From: Vibrio fluvialis
GTDB taxonomy: Bacteria > Pseudomonadota > Gammaproteobacteria > Enterobacterales > Vibrionaceae
Direction of reading: 5' to 3'
DNA length: 64,000 nt
Assembly (NCBI RefSeq): GCF_900460245.1
Contig: NZ_UHIP01000001.1
Location: 1,302,001 to 1,366,000 of the forward strand
Position 1 is the stretch's first letter. Each line of letters starts with the position of its first letter. Shown one piece after another: positions 36,527 to 46,361 of this stretch. The translations under genes and the position numbers were made by a program. The notes beneath the pieces were generated by a model that worked only from the letters and a program-made list of their open reading frames with translations, did no database searches and was not told where the DNA came from.

Positions 36527-37768
36527 ATGCTGAAAATAGCGATGTTAAGTACTGGTGAGGAAGTACTGCACGGTGACATCACCGATACCAATGCCGCTTG
36601 GCTGGCACGAGAATTTTTTGAAAGTGGTTTCTCGCTCTCTAAACGCTCGACGGTAGGGGATGAAAAATCGGCTTTGGTTGAAGAGCTGATGATGCTCAGC
36701 TTCAACAGTGATGTCGTTATCGTGAATGGTGGTTTAGGACCGACTTCCGACGACTTAAGCGCCGCCGCCGCTGCACAGGCCGCCGAACAACAACTGGTTC
36801 TTTTCCCTGAATGGTTGAAAGTGCTGGAGGCCTTTTTCGCGCAGCGCCAGGTGAAAATGCCAGAGAGCAACATTAAACAAGCGATGTTACCTGAAAAAGC
36901 AACGATCATTGATAATCCGATCGGCACTGCCTGCGGCTTCAAAATGCAGATTAATGATTGCTGGTTCTATTTCACACCGGGTGTACCAAAAGAATTCAAA
37001 CGTATGGTCAGTGAACAGATTCTGCCTGACCTGCATGCACTTTTTCCAAATCAGGCTGGGCTTGAATGCAGTCGCCTTTATACCTTCGGGACGTCTGAAT
37101 CCGGTATCTCCGATAAACTGGATAAACTTCAGCTACCAAAAGACTACGTGTTGGGCTACCGCTCTTACTTGCCCTTCATTGAGGTGAAGCTGTTTGGGCC
37201 GCGCAACGATTTGGAGACACGCGTTAAACTGCTGCAACTGATTTATTCACATCTTGAACAGCATGTTGTCAGCGTTGATGAACCTATGTTGGCGCACATC
37301 GGTCATTTGATTGAAGAAAAAGGTCTGTCACTGTCGATCGCCGAGCAGGCAACCAAAGGCTGGCTGTCAAATTGGTTATTGAGCAACGAACAGGTTGAGC
37401 GCTTGAGCGGTCATAGCTGGATTCTGAGCCATCGTACCGATGCTGGTCTTGGTGAGAAAGACCCGCTGGCAGCCGTATTTGCACTTGCAGGAGCAACCAA
37501 AGACAAATGCAGCACTGATCTGGCGATTGTGACGGGCGCGTTGAGTGAAGGCACGTTCAGTGTGGCGCTGTCGGCTCCACAAGGTGAATGGGGGCAATTG
37601 TTGAAGTTCAGCCGCACATACAGCCAGCAAGAGCAAAAAGAGCTGATAGGCACCGTTGCGGCAGACATGTTGCGCCGCTATCTCTCCGGTAAACCCGTGC
37701 TGGCTAAATATGGTTCAGTGTTGACGGTAAAAGAGTTGTATCTGCCTGCCAATGTGCTGAATGGATAG
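36527..37768 (+). CDS. CinA-like protein (YfaY type)
   Basis: Cytoplasmic protein of 413 residues. The N-terminal MoaB/MogA-like domain (~1-170) has STGEEVLHGDITDTNAAWLA, NGGLGPTSDDLS and FTPGVPKEFKRMV. The C-terminal part is shorter and lacks a clear NMN-deamidase active site, so it resembles E. coli YfaY more than active CinA/PncC. NMN or ADP-ribose metabolism is the family theme, but activity here is uncertain. It is divergent from the DUF3943 gene (177-bp gap). Confidence 0.83.
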   Translation: MLKIAMLSTGEEVLHGDITDTNAAWLAREFFESGFSLSKRSTVGDEKSALVEELMMLSFNSDVVIVNGGLGPTSDDLSAAAAAQAAEQQLVLFPEWLKVLEAFFAQRQVKMPESNIKQAMLPEKATIIDNPIGTACGFKMQINDCWFYFTPGVPKEFKRMVSEQILPDLHALFPNQAGLECSRLYTFGTSESGISDKLDKLQLPKDYVLGYRSYLPFIEVKLFGPRNDLETRVKLLQLIYSHLEQHVVSVDEPMLAHIGHLIEEKGLSLSIAEQATKGWLSNWLLSNEQVERLSGHSWILSHRTDAGLGEKDPLAAVFALAGATKDKCSTDLAIVTGALSEGTFSVALSAPQGEWGQLLKFSRTYSQQEQKELIGTVAADMLRRYLSGKPVLAKYGSVLTVKELYLPANVLNG

Positions 37769-37818
37769 TTAAGTTCATATCGCGTAATTGCATATAAAAT
37801 AAAACGTTGTTCGTTAAA

Positions 37819-37853
37819 TGGTAATAAGCAGATGATTTGTTTGCTTATTACCA
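37819..37853 (+). repeat. Perfect 12-bp inverted repeat after the CinA-like gene
   Basis: TGGTAATAAGCA and TGCTTATTACCA flank an 11-nt loop, 50 bp after the stop codon. The T-run (TTTT) comes only 7 bases later, so termination would be weak; an operator for the small gene at 38012 is the alternative. Confidence 0.6.
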
Positions 37854-38011
37854 AACCTCTTTTGACCATTTCCTTCTATTCAAAATTCGTCTAATTGTTA
37901 AGCGCCTGATTTCCGTGGCCCTCCCGATTTTGTCTTAAAAATGAGCCGTCTTTAGCACTTTTTTATTTGTACACTGAAATCTCGTTTGAACCATTTCGGC
38001 AGGAGGCTGGT

Positions 38012-38260
38012 ATGTTCCATCAATCAAGAATTTTGGTTTGGTATGAGGTGGCAAGTCAAAAAGTGATTTTGGGAGAAGCACTTGGTAGCGTCCATCGTGA
38101 CGTTGTGTCGTTATGGCTTCATGCACCGGTAGATAACAATAACCTGAGTTATCAGGGATATCGCTTGTCTCTATTTGATGACGACGGTCGTGAGATCGCC
38201 AATAAGTCCGTATCCATGGGAACCGCAGATGAAATTCTGTTTGGTGGGCTGATGGAATAG
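38012..38260 (+). CDS. Small protein of unknown function
   Basis: Hypothetical soluble protein of 82 residues. ATG 38012 is preceded by GGCAGGAGGC, an almost perfect ribosome site; an upstream in-frame ATG at 37967 lacks one. It reads MFHQSRILVWYEVASQKV and ends GTADEILFGGLME. It is acidic, with no signal peptide, membrane segment or cysteine. I do not recognise the family. It lies alone between an inverted repeat and a terminator, so it is probably a monocistronic gene. Confidence 0.7.
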   Translation: MFHQSRILVWYEVASQKVILGEALGSVHRDVVSLWLHAPVDNNNLSYQGYRLSLFDDDGREIANKSVSMGTADEILFGGLME

Positions 38261-38289
38261 AACGATACCGTTACAACGGAACAGAAATG

Positions 38290-38317
38290 AAAAAGCCAGA
38301 GCACTGCTCTGGCTTTT
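38290..38317 (+). terminator. Bidirectional terminator between the small gene and the nrd operon
   Basis: AAAAGCCAGAG/CTCTGGCTTTT with a 5-nt loop; A-run on one side and T-run on the other. Confidence 0.88.
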
Positions 38318-38328
38318 GTCTTTATGAT

Positions 38329-38607
38329 TTACGCGCGTTTGGCTTTGATTCGGTAGTTGACGTCGGTCAGCTCCAGAGCCGTTTTAGCTTTACAAATACA
38401 CGGCAATATTTCGTTGCTCTCGGTATAAGCCATCGCAAAACCAACATATTCGACTTCACCTGAAAGTAGGGTACAACGACATGCGCCACAGTGGCCGTCA
38501 CGACAGTTGTACTCTGGATCTAACCCAGCTTGCTCCATGGTTTCCAGCAGCGTATTAGACGGGTTAGATTCAATGTTGACGATTTTGTTGATTTTGATGT
38601 TCGCCAT
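38329..38607 (-). CDS. yfaE: YfaE-like 2Fe-2S ferredoxin for ribonucleotide reductase cofactor maintenance
   Basis: Small ferredoxin of 92 residues (E. coli YfaE 84). The plant-type cluster ligands are visible as CRDGHCGACRC plus the distal cysteine in LPCICKA. It reduces the diferric centre of NrdB so that the tyrosyl radical can be rebuilt. It directly follows nrdB (1-bp overlap), as in enterobacteria. Confidence 0.92.
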   Translation of the reverse strand: MANIKINKIVNIESNPSNTLLETMEQAGLDPEYNCRDGHCGACRCTLLSGEVEYVGFAMAYTESNEILPCICKAKTALELTDVNYRIKAKRA

Positions 38608-39740
38608 TACAGTTCAAAACCTTCGAAGTCGTCTGAGCTAACTTCGTTATCGATCTGGCCGACAAGGTATGAACTGATTTCCGCTTCTTGTGGTGCTACC
38701 TGTACGTTGTCAGAAGACAACCAAGCATTGATCCATGGAATTGGGTTGCTGGTTGCACCTGGGTATGCTGGCTCAAGGCCAACCGCCTGCATACGGATGT
38801 TAGTGATGTATTCAACGTACTGGCACAGGATATCTTTGTTCAGACCGATCATTGAACCGTCTTTGAACAGGTAAGATGCCCACTCTTTTTCCTGCTCAGC
38901 AGCTTGCTTGAACAGATCGAAAGATTCTTGTTTACACTCTTCAGCAATTTGCAAGAATGCAAAATCATCCATACCGTTGCGTAGCAGGTTGACCATGTGC
39001 TGAGTACCGGTCAGGTGTAGTGCTTCATCACGCGCAATCAGTTTGATGATTTTCGCGTTACCTTCCATCAGTTCACGCTCAGCGAACGCGAATGAACATG
39101 CAAAGCTGACGTAGAAACGGATGGCTTCCAGCGCGTTGACAGACATCAGACACAGGTAAAGTTTCTTCTTCAGGTCATTCAGGTTAACAGTGACTGTTTC
39201 GCCGTTCAGCTCGTGCGTACCTTCACCAAAACGGTGGTAGTCGTTCGTAGCCTGAATCAGATCGTCATAGAAGTGTGCAATATCTTTTGCGCGCTTGATG
39301 ATGTGCTCGTTCTCTACGATGTCATCAAACACAATCGCCGGATCGTTAACGATGTTACGGATGATGTGAGTATATGAACGAGAGTGAATGGTTTCTGAGA
39401 ACGACCAAGTTTCAATCCAGGTTTCGACCTCTGGCAAAGAAACCAGCGGCAGCAGAGCCACGTTCGGGCTGCGACCCTGAATCGAATCCAGCAGAGTCTG
39501 ATATTTCAGGTTCGAGATGAAAATATGCTTCTCGTGGTCTGGAAGCTTCGCGTAATCGATGCGGTCGCTGGATACGTCAACTTCTTCCGGACGCCAGAAG
39601 AAAGAAAGCTGTTTTTCAATCAGCTTTTCGAAAATTTCGTATTTCTGTTGGTCATAACGTGCCACGTTAACTGGCTGACCAAGGAACATAGGTTCTTTAA
39701 GTTGGTTATTCTTTTTTTGAGTAAAAGTACTGTAAGCCAT
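38607..39740 (-). CDS. nrdB: Ribonucleotide reductase class Ia, beta subunit
   Basis: Radical-generating subunit of 377 residues (E. coli 376). The radical tyrosine is in [11 protein letters not shown]; the iron ligands lie in [11 protein letters not shown] and the EEVDVSSD region. It partners NrdA to make deoxyribonucleotides. ATG 39740 ([10 protein letters not shown]) matches the family; the longer frame from 39791 is unlikely. It follows nrdA after 72 bp. Confidence 0.97.
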   Translation of the reverse strand: MAYSTFTQKKNNQLKEPMFLGQPVNVARYDQQKYEIFEKLIEKQLSFFWRPEEVDVSSDRIDYAKLPDHEKHIFISNLKYQTLLDSIQGRSPNVALLPLVSLPEVETWIETWSFSETIHSRSYTHIIRNIVNDPAIVFDDIVENEHIIKRAKDIAHFYDDLIQATNDYHRFGEGTHELNGETVTVNLNDLKKKLYLCLMSVNALEAIRFYVSFACSFAFAERELMEGNAKIIKLIARDEALHLTGTQHMVNLLRNGMDDFAFLQIAEECKQESFDLFKQAAEQEKEWASYLFKDGSMIGLNKDILCQYVEYITNIRMQAVGLEPAYPGATSNPIPWINAWLSSDNVQVAPQEAEISSYLVGQIDNEVSSDDFEGFEL

Positions 39741-39812
39741 TGTGCCTTCATCCGTTTGGCCCTTCGCGTGAGCGAAGGGCATGCAAATCATTAAGTGAAA
39801 GTTCGAATCTGA

Positions 39813-42095
39813 TTAGATCTTACAAGCGCCGCCTGCACAATCGTCATCTGCTGGTTGAACCGCATCTTTCTGATCGTCTTTCGCACCATCACGAGTGTTA
39901 TGGTAGTACAGCGTTTTCACACCAAACTTATACGCAGTGAGCAGGTCTTGAAGTAGTTTCTTCATCGGCACTTTGCCAGACTCGTATTGGCTTGGGTCAT
40001 AGTTGGTGTTGGCAGAAATCGCTTGGTCAACGAATTTTTGCATGATACCAACCAGATGCAGATAACCATCGTTTGAACCGATGTTCCACAGTAGTTCGTA
40101 ATTCTCTTTCAGACGAGTGAACTCAGGCACAACCTGCTTCAGGATACCGTCTTTAGACGCTTTTACTGATACGTAGCCGCGAGGTGGCTCAATACCGTTG
40201 GTCGCGTTAGAGATCTGAGAAGATGTCTCAGAAGGCATCAGCGCCGTCAGTGTTGAGTTACGCAGACCGTGTTCCATGATTTCCTGACGCAGTGCATCCC
40301 AGTCGTAGTGCAGCGGCTCTTCGCAGATCAGATCCAGGTCTTTCTTGTACGTATCAATTGGTAATAGGCCTTTCGCGTAGTTCGTTTCGTTGAACGCCGG
40401 GCACTTACCTTGTTCTTTCGCCAGATTCACAGACGCTTTCAATAGGTAGTACTGCATCGCTTCAAAAGTACGATGAGTCAGACCATTCGCGCTGCCATCT
40501 GAGTATTTCACGCCATGGCGCGCCAGGTAGTATGCGTAGTTGATCACGCCCACACCCAGAGTACGACGGTTCATGGTTGACTTACGTGCTGCTGGCAGCG
40601 GGTAGTCTTGGTAATCCAATAGCGCATCCAGAGCGCGAACAACCAGCTCAGCCAGCTCTTCGAAATCATCCAGTTTTTCAATCGCACCCAGGTTGAAAGC
40701 AGACAGAGTACACAGCGCGATTTCGCCGCTGTCGTCTTCTACGTTAACCAGAGGTTTGGTTGGCAGAGCGATTTCCAGACACAGGTTAGACTGACGCACT
40801 GGCGCTACACTCGCATCAAACGGGCTGTGCGTATTACAGTGGTCAACGTTCTGAATGTAGATACGACCAGTCGACGCGCGTTCTTGCATTAGAAGCGAGA
40901 AGATCTCAACTGCTTTAACAGTACGTTTCTTGATTGACGGATCGTTTTCATATTTCACGTACAGACGTTCAAATTCGTCCTGATCCTGGAAGAAAGCGTC
41001 GTACAATCCCGGAACGTCAGAAGGAGAGAACAGCGTGATGTTGCCACCTTCAACCAGACGTTTGTACATCAGTTTGTTCAGTTGAACACCGTAGTCCATG
41101 TGACGAACACGGTTCTCTTCAACGCCGCGGTTGTTTTTCAGAACCAGCAGAGATTCTGCTTCGCCGTGCCACAATGGGTAGAATACCGTTGCTGCACCGC
41201 CACGAACGCCGCCTTGTGAGCAACATTTAACGGCAGTCTGGAAGTACTTGTAGAATGGGATACAACCGGTGTGGAATGCTTCACCACCACGGATTTCAGA
41301 ACCCAGCGCACGAATACGACCCGCGTTGATGCCGATACCAGCACGTTGAGAAACGTAGCGTACGATAGAGCTGGCAGTCGCGTTGATAGAATCCAGGCTG
41401 TCACCACATTCAATCAGTACACATGAACTGAACTGACGGGTAGGTGTACGTACACCAGACATGATTGGCGTTGGCAGCGAAATCTTGAATGTTGACGTCG
41501 CATCATAGAAACGCTTCACGTAATCCAGACGAGTCGCTTTCGGGTACTTAGCAAACAGGCAAGCCGCAACCAGAATGTACAGGAACTGTGCACTCTCATA
41601 GATCTGACCGGTTACACGGTTTTGTACGAAGTATTTACCTTCCAGCTGTTTAACAGCTGCGTAAGAGAAATCCAGATCACGGCGATGGTCGATGAAACTG
41701 TTCAGCAACTCAAATTCTTCGCGGGTGTAATCTTCTAGCAGGTGCTTATCGTACTTGCCTTTTTCCACCATCGCTGACACGTGATCGAGCAGCGTTGGCG
41801 GTTCATATTGACCATAAGCCTTTTTGCGCAGGTGGAATACAGCAAGGCGCGCAGCCAGGTATTGGTAATCAGGGGTCTCTTCGGAGATCAGATCTGCCGC
41901 AGACTTGATAATGGTTTCGTGAATATCTGACGTTGTAATGCCATCGTAGAACTGGATGTGAGCTCGAAGTTCTACTTGTGATACTGAGACGTTATCTAGG
42001 CCTTCAGCGGCCCACGCGATCACGCGATGGATCTTGTCCAGATCGATGTTTTCTTTGCGGCCATCACGCTTGGTGACAGTAAGTTGTTGGTTCAT
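39813..42095 (-). CDS. nrdA: Ribonucleotide reductase class Ia, alpha subunit
   Basis: Catalytic subunit of 760 residues (E. coli 761). An N-terminal ATP-cone (~1-95) carries the activity switch. The catalytic core has the redox and radical cysteines, such as the one in IQNVDHCNTHSPF and the one before the RQSNLCLEI motif. The C-terminal swinging pair is in DDCAGGACKI. It is first in the operon nrdA-nrdB-yfaE. NrdR-box-like and DnaA-box-like elements lie upstream. Confidence 0.97.
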   Translation of the reverse strand: MNQQLTVTKRDGRKENIDLDKIHRVIAWAAEGLDNVSVSQVELRAHIQFYDGITTSDIHETIIKSAADLISEETPDYQYLAARLAVFHLRKKAYGQYEPPTLLDHVSAMVEKGKYDKHLLEDYTREEFELLNSFIDHRRDLDFSYAAVKQLEGKYFVQNRVTGQIYESAQFLYILVAACLFAKYPKATRLDYVKRFYDATSTFKISLPTPIMSGVRTPTRQFSSCVLIECGDSLDSINATASSIVRYVSQRAGIGINAGRIRALGSEIRGGEAFHTGCIPFYKYFQTAVKCCSQGGVRGGAATVFYPLWHGEAESLLVLKNNRGVEENRVRHMDYGVQLNKLMYKRLVEGGNITLFSPSDVPGLYDAFFQDQDEFERLYVKYENDPSIKKRTVKAVEIFSLLMQERASTGRIYIQNVDHCNTHSPFDASVAPVRQSNLCLEIALPTKPLVNVEDDSGEIALCTLSAFNLGAIEKLDDFEELAELVVRALDALLDYQDYPLPAARKSTMNRRTLGVGVINYAYYLARHGVKYSDGSANGLTHRTFEAMQYYLLKASVNLAKEQGKCPAFNETNYAKGLLPIDTYKKDLDLICEEPLHYDWDALRQEIMEHGLRNSTLTALMPSETSSQISNATNGIEPPRGYVSVKASKDGILKQVVPEFTRLKENYELLWNIGSNDGYLHLVGIMQKFVDQAISANTNYDPSQYESGKVPMKKLLQDLLTAYKFGVKTLYYHNTRDGAKDDQKDAVQPADDDCAGGACKI

Positions 42096-42182
42096 TCTGC
42101 TTTATTTCCCTAACAAAACTGATAAAAGCCGTGTTTTAGTGTAATTCTTGTAAAGTGAATCCCGGCTTTGTGATCAAGCTCG

Positions 42183-42217
42183 CCCTACATATAGTGTCCC
42201 AAACACTATATGTAGGG
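42183..42217 (-). promoter_or_regulatory. NrdR-box-like inverted repeat upstream of nrdA
   Basis: CCCTACATATAGTGT and ACACTATATGTAGGG are perfect 15-bp arms separated by 5 bp. Each arm holds the ACACTATA half of the NrdR box, so it can be read as two boxes about 21 bp (two helical turns) apart. It ends 88 bp upstream of the nrdA ATG. Confidence 0.8.
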
Positions 42218-42287
42218 GTGCATCAGTGTTCGCATTACAAGATAGTGCTATCGAGGGGGTATTGCAAGTTACAGATCGGGGACAGTT

Positions 42288-42296
42288 TGTGGATAA
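42288..42296 (-). promoter_or_regulatory. DnaA-box match upstream of nrdA
   Basis: TTATCCACA on the minus strand is an exact strong DnaA box, about 190 bp upstream of nrdA. DnaA is known to control nrdAB in E. coli. A single 9-mer can also occur by chance. Confidence 0.5.
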
Positions 42297-42474
42297 CTTG
42301 CGAATTTAAAAAAAACAGTTAGTAGCCACTCACTGATGATCAAAGGACAGAGTTGATTGTATAAAATCGACATTTCAATATTGCTTTTTTCATAACCATG
42401 ATCGAAAAAAAAATTCTTGATCTTTAGGCAAAAATGCAACCTTGATTTCAATTGATTAAAGTGGAAGCTAGAGC

Positions 42475-42533
42475 ACAAAAAATACGCTAAAAATCCGTGG
42501 CCTAGTGTGATATTTAAGCACCGATTTTTAGCG
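42475..42533 (-). terminator. Terminator of ubiG
   Basis: Fifteen-base arms CGCTAAAAATCCGTG (42485-42499) and CACCGATTTTTAGCG (42519-42533) pair with one mismatch; on the minus strand they are followed by TATTTTTTGTG. It starts 12 bases after the ubiG stop codon. The rest of the gap to nrdA (42218-42474) is AT-rich with no gene I can support. Confidence 0.82.
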
Positions 42534-42544
42534 AATAATGCCCC

Positions 42545-43252
42545 TTAAAATAGACGCGTATGGATGATGTAATTGACGTCAACGTTTGCGCCCAGGCGGT
42601 ATGTGTCAGTCAGTGGGTTGTAGAGTAACCCGGTGATCGCCTGTTCCTGTAGAGGAGTGGCATCAATCATCTTGAGTAGTTCAGAAGGACGAATGAATTT
42701 TTCGTGGTCGTGCGTGCCTTCCGGAACAATCTTCAGCAGCCTTTCCGCACCGACAATGGCAAACAGATAAGACTTAAAGTTGCGGTTAAGCGTGGAAAAG
42801 AAAACATGACCGCCTGGCTTTACCAGCGCCGCGCACGATTGAATAACGGAAAGTGGGTCTGGTACGTGTTCGAGCATTTCCATGCAGGTCACCACGTCGT
42901 ATGCCTGAGCGTTGTCTTGTGCGTGATCTTCGATGGTGCTCTGAATGTAAGTCAGCTTGGTTCCTGTTTCCAGTGCATGCAGACGCGCCACTTCCAGCGG
43001 CTCTTTACCCATATCCAAGCCAGTCACTTGCGCACCTTCACGAGCCATGCTCTCGGCAAGGATGCCTCCGCCACAGCCAACATCCAGCACTTTTTTACCA
43101 AACAGTCCGTCAGCGCGTTCCAGCACATAGTTCAGACGCAGCGGGTTAATCTGATGTAGAGGTTTGAACTCACCTTCGAGATCCCACCAACGTGAGGCCA
43201 TCTCTTCAAACTTCTTGATTTCATTTGGGTCGACGTTTTGCGGTTTGGTCAT
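42545..43252 (-). CDS. ubiG: Ubiquinone biosynthesis O-methyltransferase
   Basis: SAM-dependent methyltransferase of 235 residues (E. coli 240) that performs both O-methylations in ubiquinone synthesis at the membrane surface. Motif I is [31 protein letters not shown] is the post-motif region; the N-terminal [22 protein letters not shown] is a UbiG signature. It is divergent from gyrA, as in many gamma-proteobacteria. Confidence 0.96.
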   Translation of the reverse strand: MTKPQNVDPNEIKKFEEMASRWWDLEGEFKPLHQINPLRLNYVLERADGLFGKKVLDVGCGGGILAESMAREGAQVTGLDMGKEPLEVARLHALETGTKLTYIQSTIEDHAQDNAQAYDVVTCMEMLEHVPDPLSVIQSCAALVKPGGHVFFSTLNRNFKSYLFAIVGAERLLKIVPEGTHDHEKFIRPSELLKMIDATPLQEQAITGLLYNPLTDTYRLGANVDVNYIIHTRLF

Positions 43253-43605
43253 GCTATTCGTTGCCTGTGTTACGCATCCATGAATAAGGTGGCATTATAA
43301 CGCCGTTGTCATTTCGCACCAGTTGTTATCTTTGAATCCCAAATGGATGAGCAAAAAATAACCTTTTATCAGTTGGATATGGGAGGAATGTGTAAATTCT
43401 CAGCACTTGATACACAACAAAGGTCACAACCTGATAAAAGGGGAGGGAAAGTGATGCCGAAGCTTGGAAACTTGTGTTATATTTTTTCACCTTATAAGTA
43501 TCAATAATATTCAGGTGTTACAGCATAAAGTGATTCATGCGGAGATTAGCATGGGCTTTATGTTGTCTGGATATACCGATCAAACTATAGAGGGATAATG
43601 GCTCT
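43253..43605. promoter_or_regulatory. ubiG-gyrA divergent promoter region with a large dyad
   Basis: CCTTTTATCAG (43362-43372) and CTGATAAAAGG (43431-43441) are perfect 11-bp inverted arms, extended by TTG/CAA across a one-base bulge to 14 bp. Nested inside is TGTGTA/TACACA (43389-43394 with 43411-43416). GGGAGG occurs at the inner side of the left arm and the outer side of the right arm. The fold could form in the gyrA leader RNA or as a cruciform in supercoiled DNA. I cannot place the promoters with confidence. Confidence 0.6.
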
Positions 43606-46320
43606 ATGAGCGATCTAGCTAAAGAGATCACGCCCGTAAACATTGAAGATGAGCTACGAGGTTCATACCTAGACTACGCGATGTCAGTTATCGTGGGTCG
43701 TGCTCTTCCAGATGTGCGTGATGGCCTAAAACCAGTTCACCGTCGCGTGCTGTTCGCGATGAACGTACTGGGTAACGATTGGAATAAACCATATAAAAAA
43801 TCTGCCCGTGTGGTAGGTGACGTAATCGGTAAATATCACCCGCACGGTGATAGTGCGGTATACGATACGATTGTACGTATGGCGCAGCCGTTCTCGCTTC
43901 GCTACATGCTGGTCGATGGTCAAGGTAACTTTGGCTCGATCGACGGTGACTCCGCGGCGGCAATGCGTTACACCGAAGTACGTATGGCAAAAATTGCCCA
44001 TGAGTTACTGGCGGACCTTGAAAAAGAAACCGTGGATTACGTACCGAACTATGACGGTACTGAACAGATCCCTGCGGTTCTTCCTACCAAAATTCCTAAC
44101 CTGCTGGTTAACGGTGCCTCTGGTATCGCAGTCGGTATGGCAACCAACATTCCACCGCATAACTTGACGGAAGTGGTTGACGGTTGCTTGGCGTACATCG
44201 ACAACGAAAACATCACGATTGATGAGTTGATGGATTACATTCCGGGCCCGGATTTCCCAACGGCTGCCATGATCAGTGGCCGTAAAGGCATCATCGATGC
44301 TTACAAAACCGGCCGCGGCAAGATTTACATGCGTTCAAAAGCTGAAATTGAGGCGGATAAGAACGGTAAAGAAACCATCATCGTGACCGAAATTCCTTAT
44401 CAGGTGAACAAAGCCCGCCTGATCGAGAAGATTGCGGAACTGGTTAAAGACAAGAAAGTTGAAGGCATCAGTGCACTGCGCGACGAGTCAGATAAAGACG
44501 GTATGCGCATTGTTATCGAATGTAAGCGCGATGCAGTAGGCGAAGTGGTTCTGAACAACCTCTACGCAAACACTCAGCTTCAGACGACTTTCGGTATCAA
44601 CATGGTAGCGCTGGACAATGGTCAGCCTAAACTGTTTAACCTGAAAGAAATGCTGAAGTGCTTCGTCGATCACCGCCGTGAAGTGGTGACTCGTCGTACA
44701 ATTTTCGAACTGCGTAAAGCTCGTGAACGTGCTCATATCCTTGAAGGTTTGGCACTGGCACTGGCCAACATCGATGACATCATCGATCTGATCCGTAAAG
44801 CGCCAACTCCGGCTGAAGCGAAAGCTGGCCTGATTGCGCGTGGTTGGGATTTGGGTAATGTGGCAGCGATGCTTGAGCGTGCTGGCACCGATGCTGCTCG
44901 TCCAGAGTGGCTTGAGCCTCAATACGGTATTCGCGACGGTCAGTACTTCCTGACTGAGCAACAAGCGCAAGCTATTCTGGATCTGCGTCTGCACAAGCTG
45001 ACCGGTCTGGAACACGAGAAGATTCTTGACGAATACAAACAGCTTCTGGAAGAGATCGCTGAACTGATGCACATTCTGGCAAGCACAGAACGTCTGATGG
45101 AAGTGATTCGTGAAGAGCTGGTTACTGTACGTGATAGTTACGGTGACGCTCGTCGCACTGAAATTACTGCGGCAAGCCATGATATCGATCTGGAAGAGCT
45201 GATCGCACGTGAAGATGTTGTGGTAACACTGTCTCACGAAGGTTACGTGAAATACCAGTTACTGAGCGATTACGAAGCTCAGCGTCGTGGTGGTAAAGGT
45301 AAGAGTGCGACTCGCATGAAAGATGAAGACTATATTGAACGTCTTCTGGTTGCGAACACGCACGATAATATCCTGTGCTTCTCGACTCGTGGTAAGACCT
45401 ACCGTATGAAAGTTTACCAATTGCCATTAGCAAGCCGTACCGCTCGTGGTAAGCCGATTGTGAACCTGCTTCCGTTGGAAGAAAACGAGCGCATCACGGC
45501 GATTCTGCCAGTGACCGAGTTCAGTGACGACAAGTTCATATTTATGGCAACCGGCGACGGTACTGTGAAGAAAACGTCTCTGGATCAGTTCGCAAACGTT
45601 CGTTCTAACGGTCTGATTGCGTTGAACCTGCGTGACGAAGACTCGCTGATCGGTGTAGATATCACTGATGGCGAAAGCGAAATTATGCTGTTCTCTAAAT
45701 TCGGCAAAGTAGTTCGCTTCAAAGAATCAGAAGAAACTACAGTTGTGGATGAAAATGGTCAACCTGTACTGGATGAAAATGGCCAGCCAGAGATCAAGTT
45801 CAAAGGCGTAAGACCTATGGGTCGTACTGCAGCTGGTGTTCGAGGTATGAAACTGGCTGATGGCGACCAAGTGGTATCGCTAATCGTACCGAAGACCGAT
45901 GGTGATGTACTCACCGTAACAGAAAATGGTTATGGTAAGCGCACCAGCTTGTCTGAATACCCAACGAAGGGCCGTGGTACTCAGGGCGTGGTTTCGATCA
46001 AAGTCTCTGAGCGTAACGGCAGCGTAGTGGGTGCGGTTCAGGTTGACGAAGGTGATGAGTTCATGATGATCACCAATGCAGGCACACTGGTACGTACTCG
46101 TGTGGCTGAAGTTAGCCACGTTGGTCGTAACACCCAAGGTGTAACGCTAATCCGTACTGCAGAAGATGAGCAAGTAGTTGGTTTGCAGCGTATCGAAGAG
46201 ATTGAAGAATCTGAATTCTTAGAAGAGGAAGGTTCGGAAATCGTAAACGAAGGCAGTGAAGTACCAGAAGCATCCTCTGAAACACCAGAGACATCATCTG
46301 AAAGTGACACAGAAGAATAA
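43606..46320 (+). CDS. gyrA: DNA gyrase subunit A
   Basis: Type II topoisomerase subunit of 904 residues that breaks and rejoins DNA to introduce negative supercoils with GyrB. The catalytic tyrosine is Y122 in AMRYTEVRM. The quinolone-resistance region reads [11 protein letters not shown] with S83 and D87, the usual susceptible state. The GyrA-box is QRRGGKGK, at the start of the C-terminal beta-pinwheel. The protein is longer than E. coli GyrA (875) because of an insertion near [18 protein letters not shown], a short tandem repeat, and a very acidic Ser/Glu-rich tail. Confidence 0.98.
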   Translation: MSDLAKEITPVNIEDELRGSYLDYAMSVIVGRALPDVRDGLKPVHRRVLFAMNVLGNDWNKPYKKSARVVGDVIGKYHPHGDSAVYDTIVRMAQPFSLRYMLVDGQGNFGSIDGDSAAAMRYTEVRMAKIAHELLADLEKETVDYVPNYDGTEQIPAVLPTKIPNLLVNGASGIAVGMATNIPPHNLTEVVDGCLAYIDNENITIDELMDYIPGPDFPTAAMISGRKGIIDAYKTGRGKIYMRSKAEIEADKNGKETIIVTEIPYQVNKARLIEKIAELVKDKKVEGISALRDESDKDGMRIVIECKRDAVGEVVLNNLYANTQLQTTFGINMVALDNGQPKLFNLKEMLKCFVDHRREVVTRRTIFELRKARERAHILEGLALALANIDDIIDLIRKAPTPAEAKAGLIARGWDLGNVAAMLERAGTDAARPEWLEPQYGIRDGQYFLTEQQAQAILDLRLHKLTGLEHEKILDEYKQLLEEIAELMHILASTERLMEVIREELVTVRDSYGDARRTEITAASHDIDLEELIAREDVVVTLSHEGYVKYQLLSDYEAQRRGGKGKSATRMKDEDYIERLLVANTHDNILCFSTRGKTYRMKVYQLPLASRTARGKPIVNLLPLEENERITAILPVTEFSDDKFIFMATGDGTVKKTSLDQFANVRSNGLIALNLRDEDSLIGVDITDGESEIMLFSKFGKVVRFKESEETTVVDENGQPVLDENGQPEIKFKGVRPMGRTAAGVRGMKLADGDQVVSLIVPKTDGDVLTVTENGYGKRTSLSEYPTKGRGTQGVVSIKVSERNGSVVGAVQVDEGDEFMMITNAGTLVRTRVAEVSHVGRNTQGVTLIRTAEDEQVVGLQRIEEIEESEFLEEEGSEIVNEGSEVPEASSETPETSSESDTEE

Positions 46321-46333
46321 TTCTTCTTAAAAG

Positions 46334-46361
46334 AAAAGCCGGGTTAATACCCGGCTTTTTT
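46334..46361 (+). terminator. Terminator of gyrA
   Basis: AAAAGCCGGGT/ACCCGGCTTTT stem, TAAT loop, T-run, 13 bases after the stop codon. Confidence 0.92.

Noticed and set aside
36202..36942. Antisense frame of 246 codons covering the start of the CinA-like gene and the start of the DUF3943 gene
   Set aside because: It overlaps two well-supported genes and their common promoter; composition is Ser/Cys-rich in a way typical of shadow frames.
42269..42478. 69-codon minus-strand frame upstream of nrdA
   Set aside because: It has no ribosome site and low-complexity translation, and it overlaps the DnaA box region.
44488..45237. Antisense open frame of 249 codons inside gyrA
   Set aside because: It is entirely opposite a conserved gene, without a promoter or ribosome site, and its sequence has no recognisable features.
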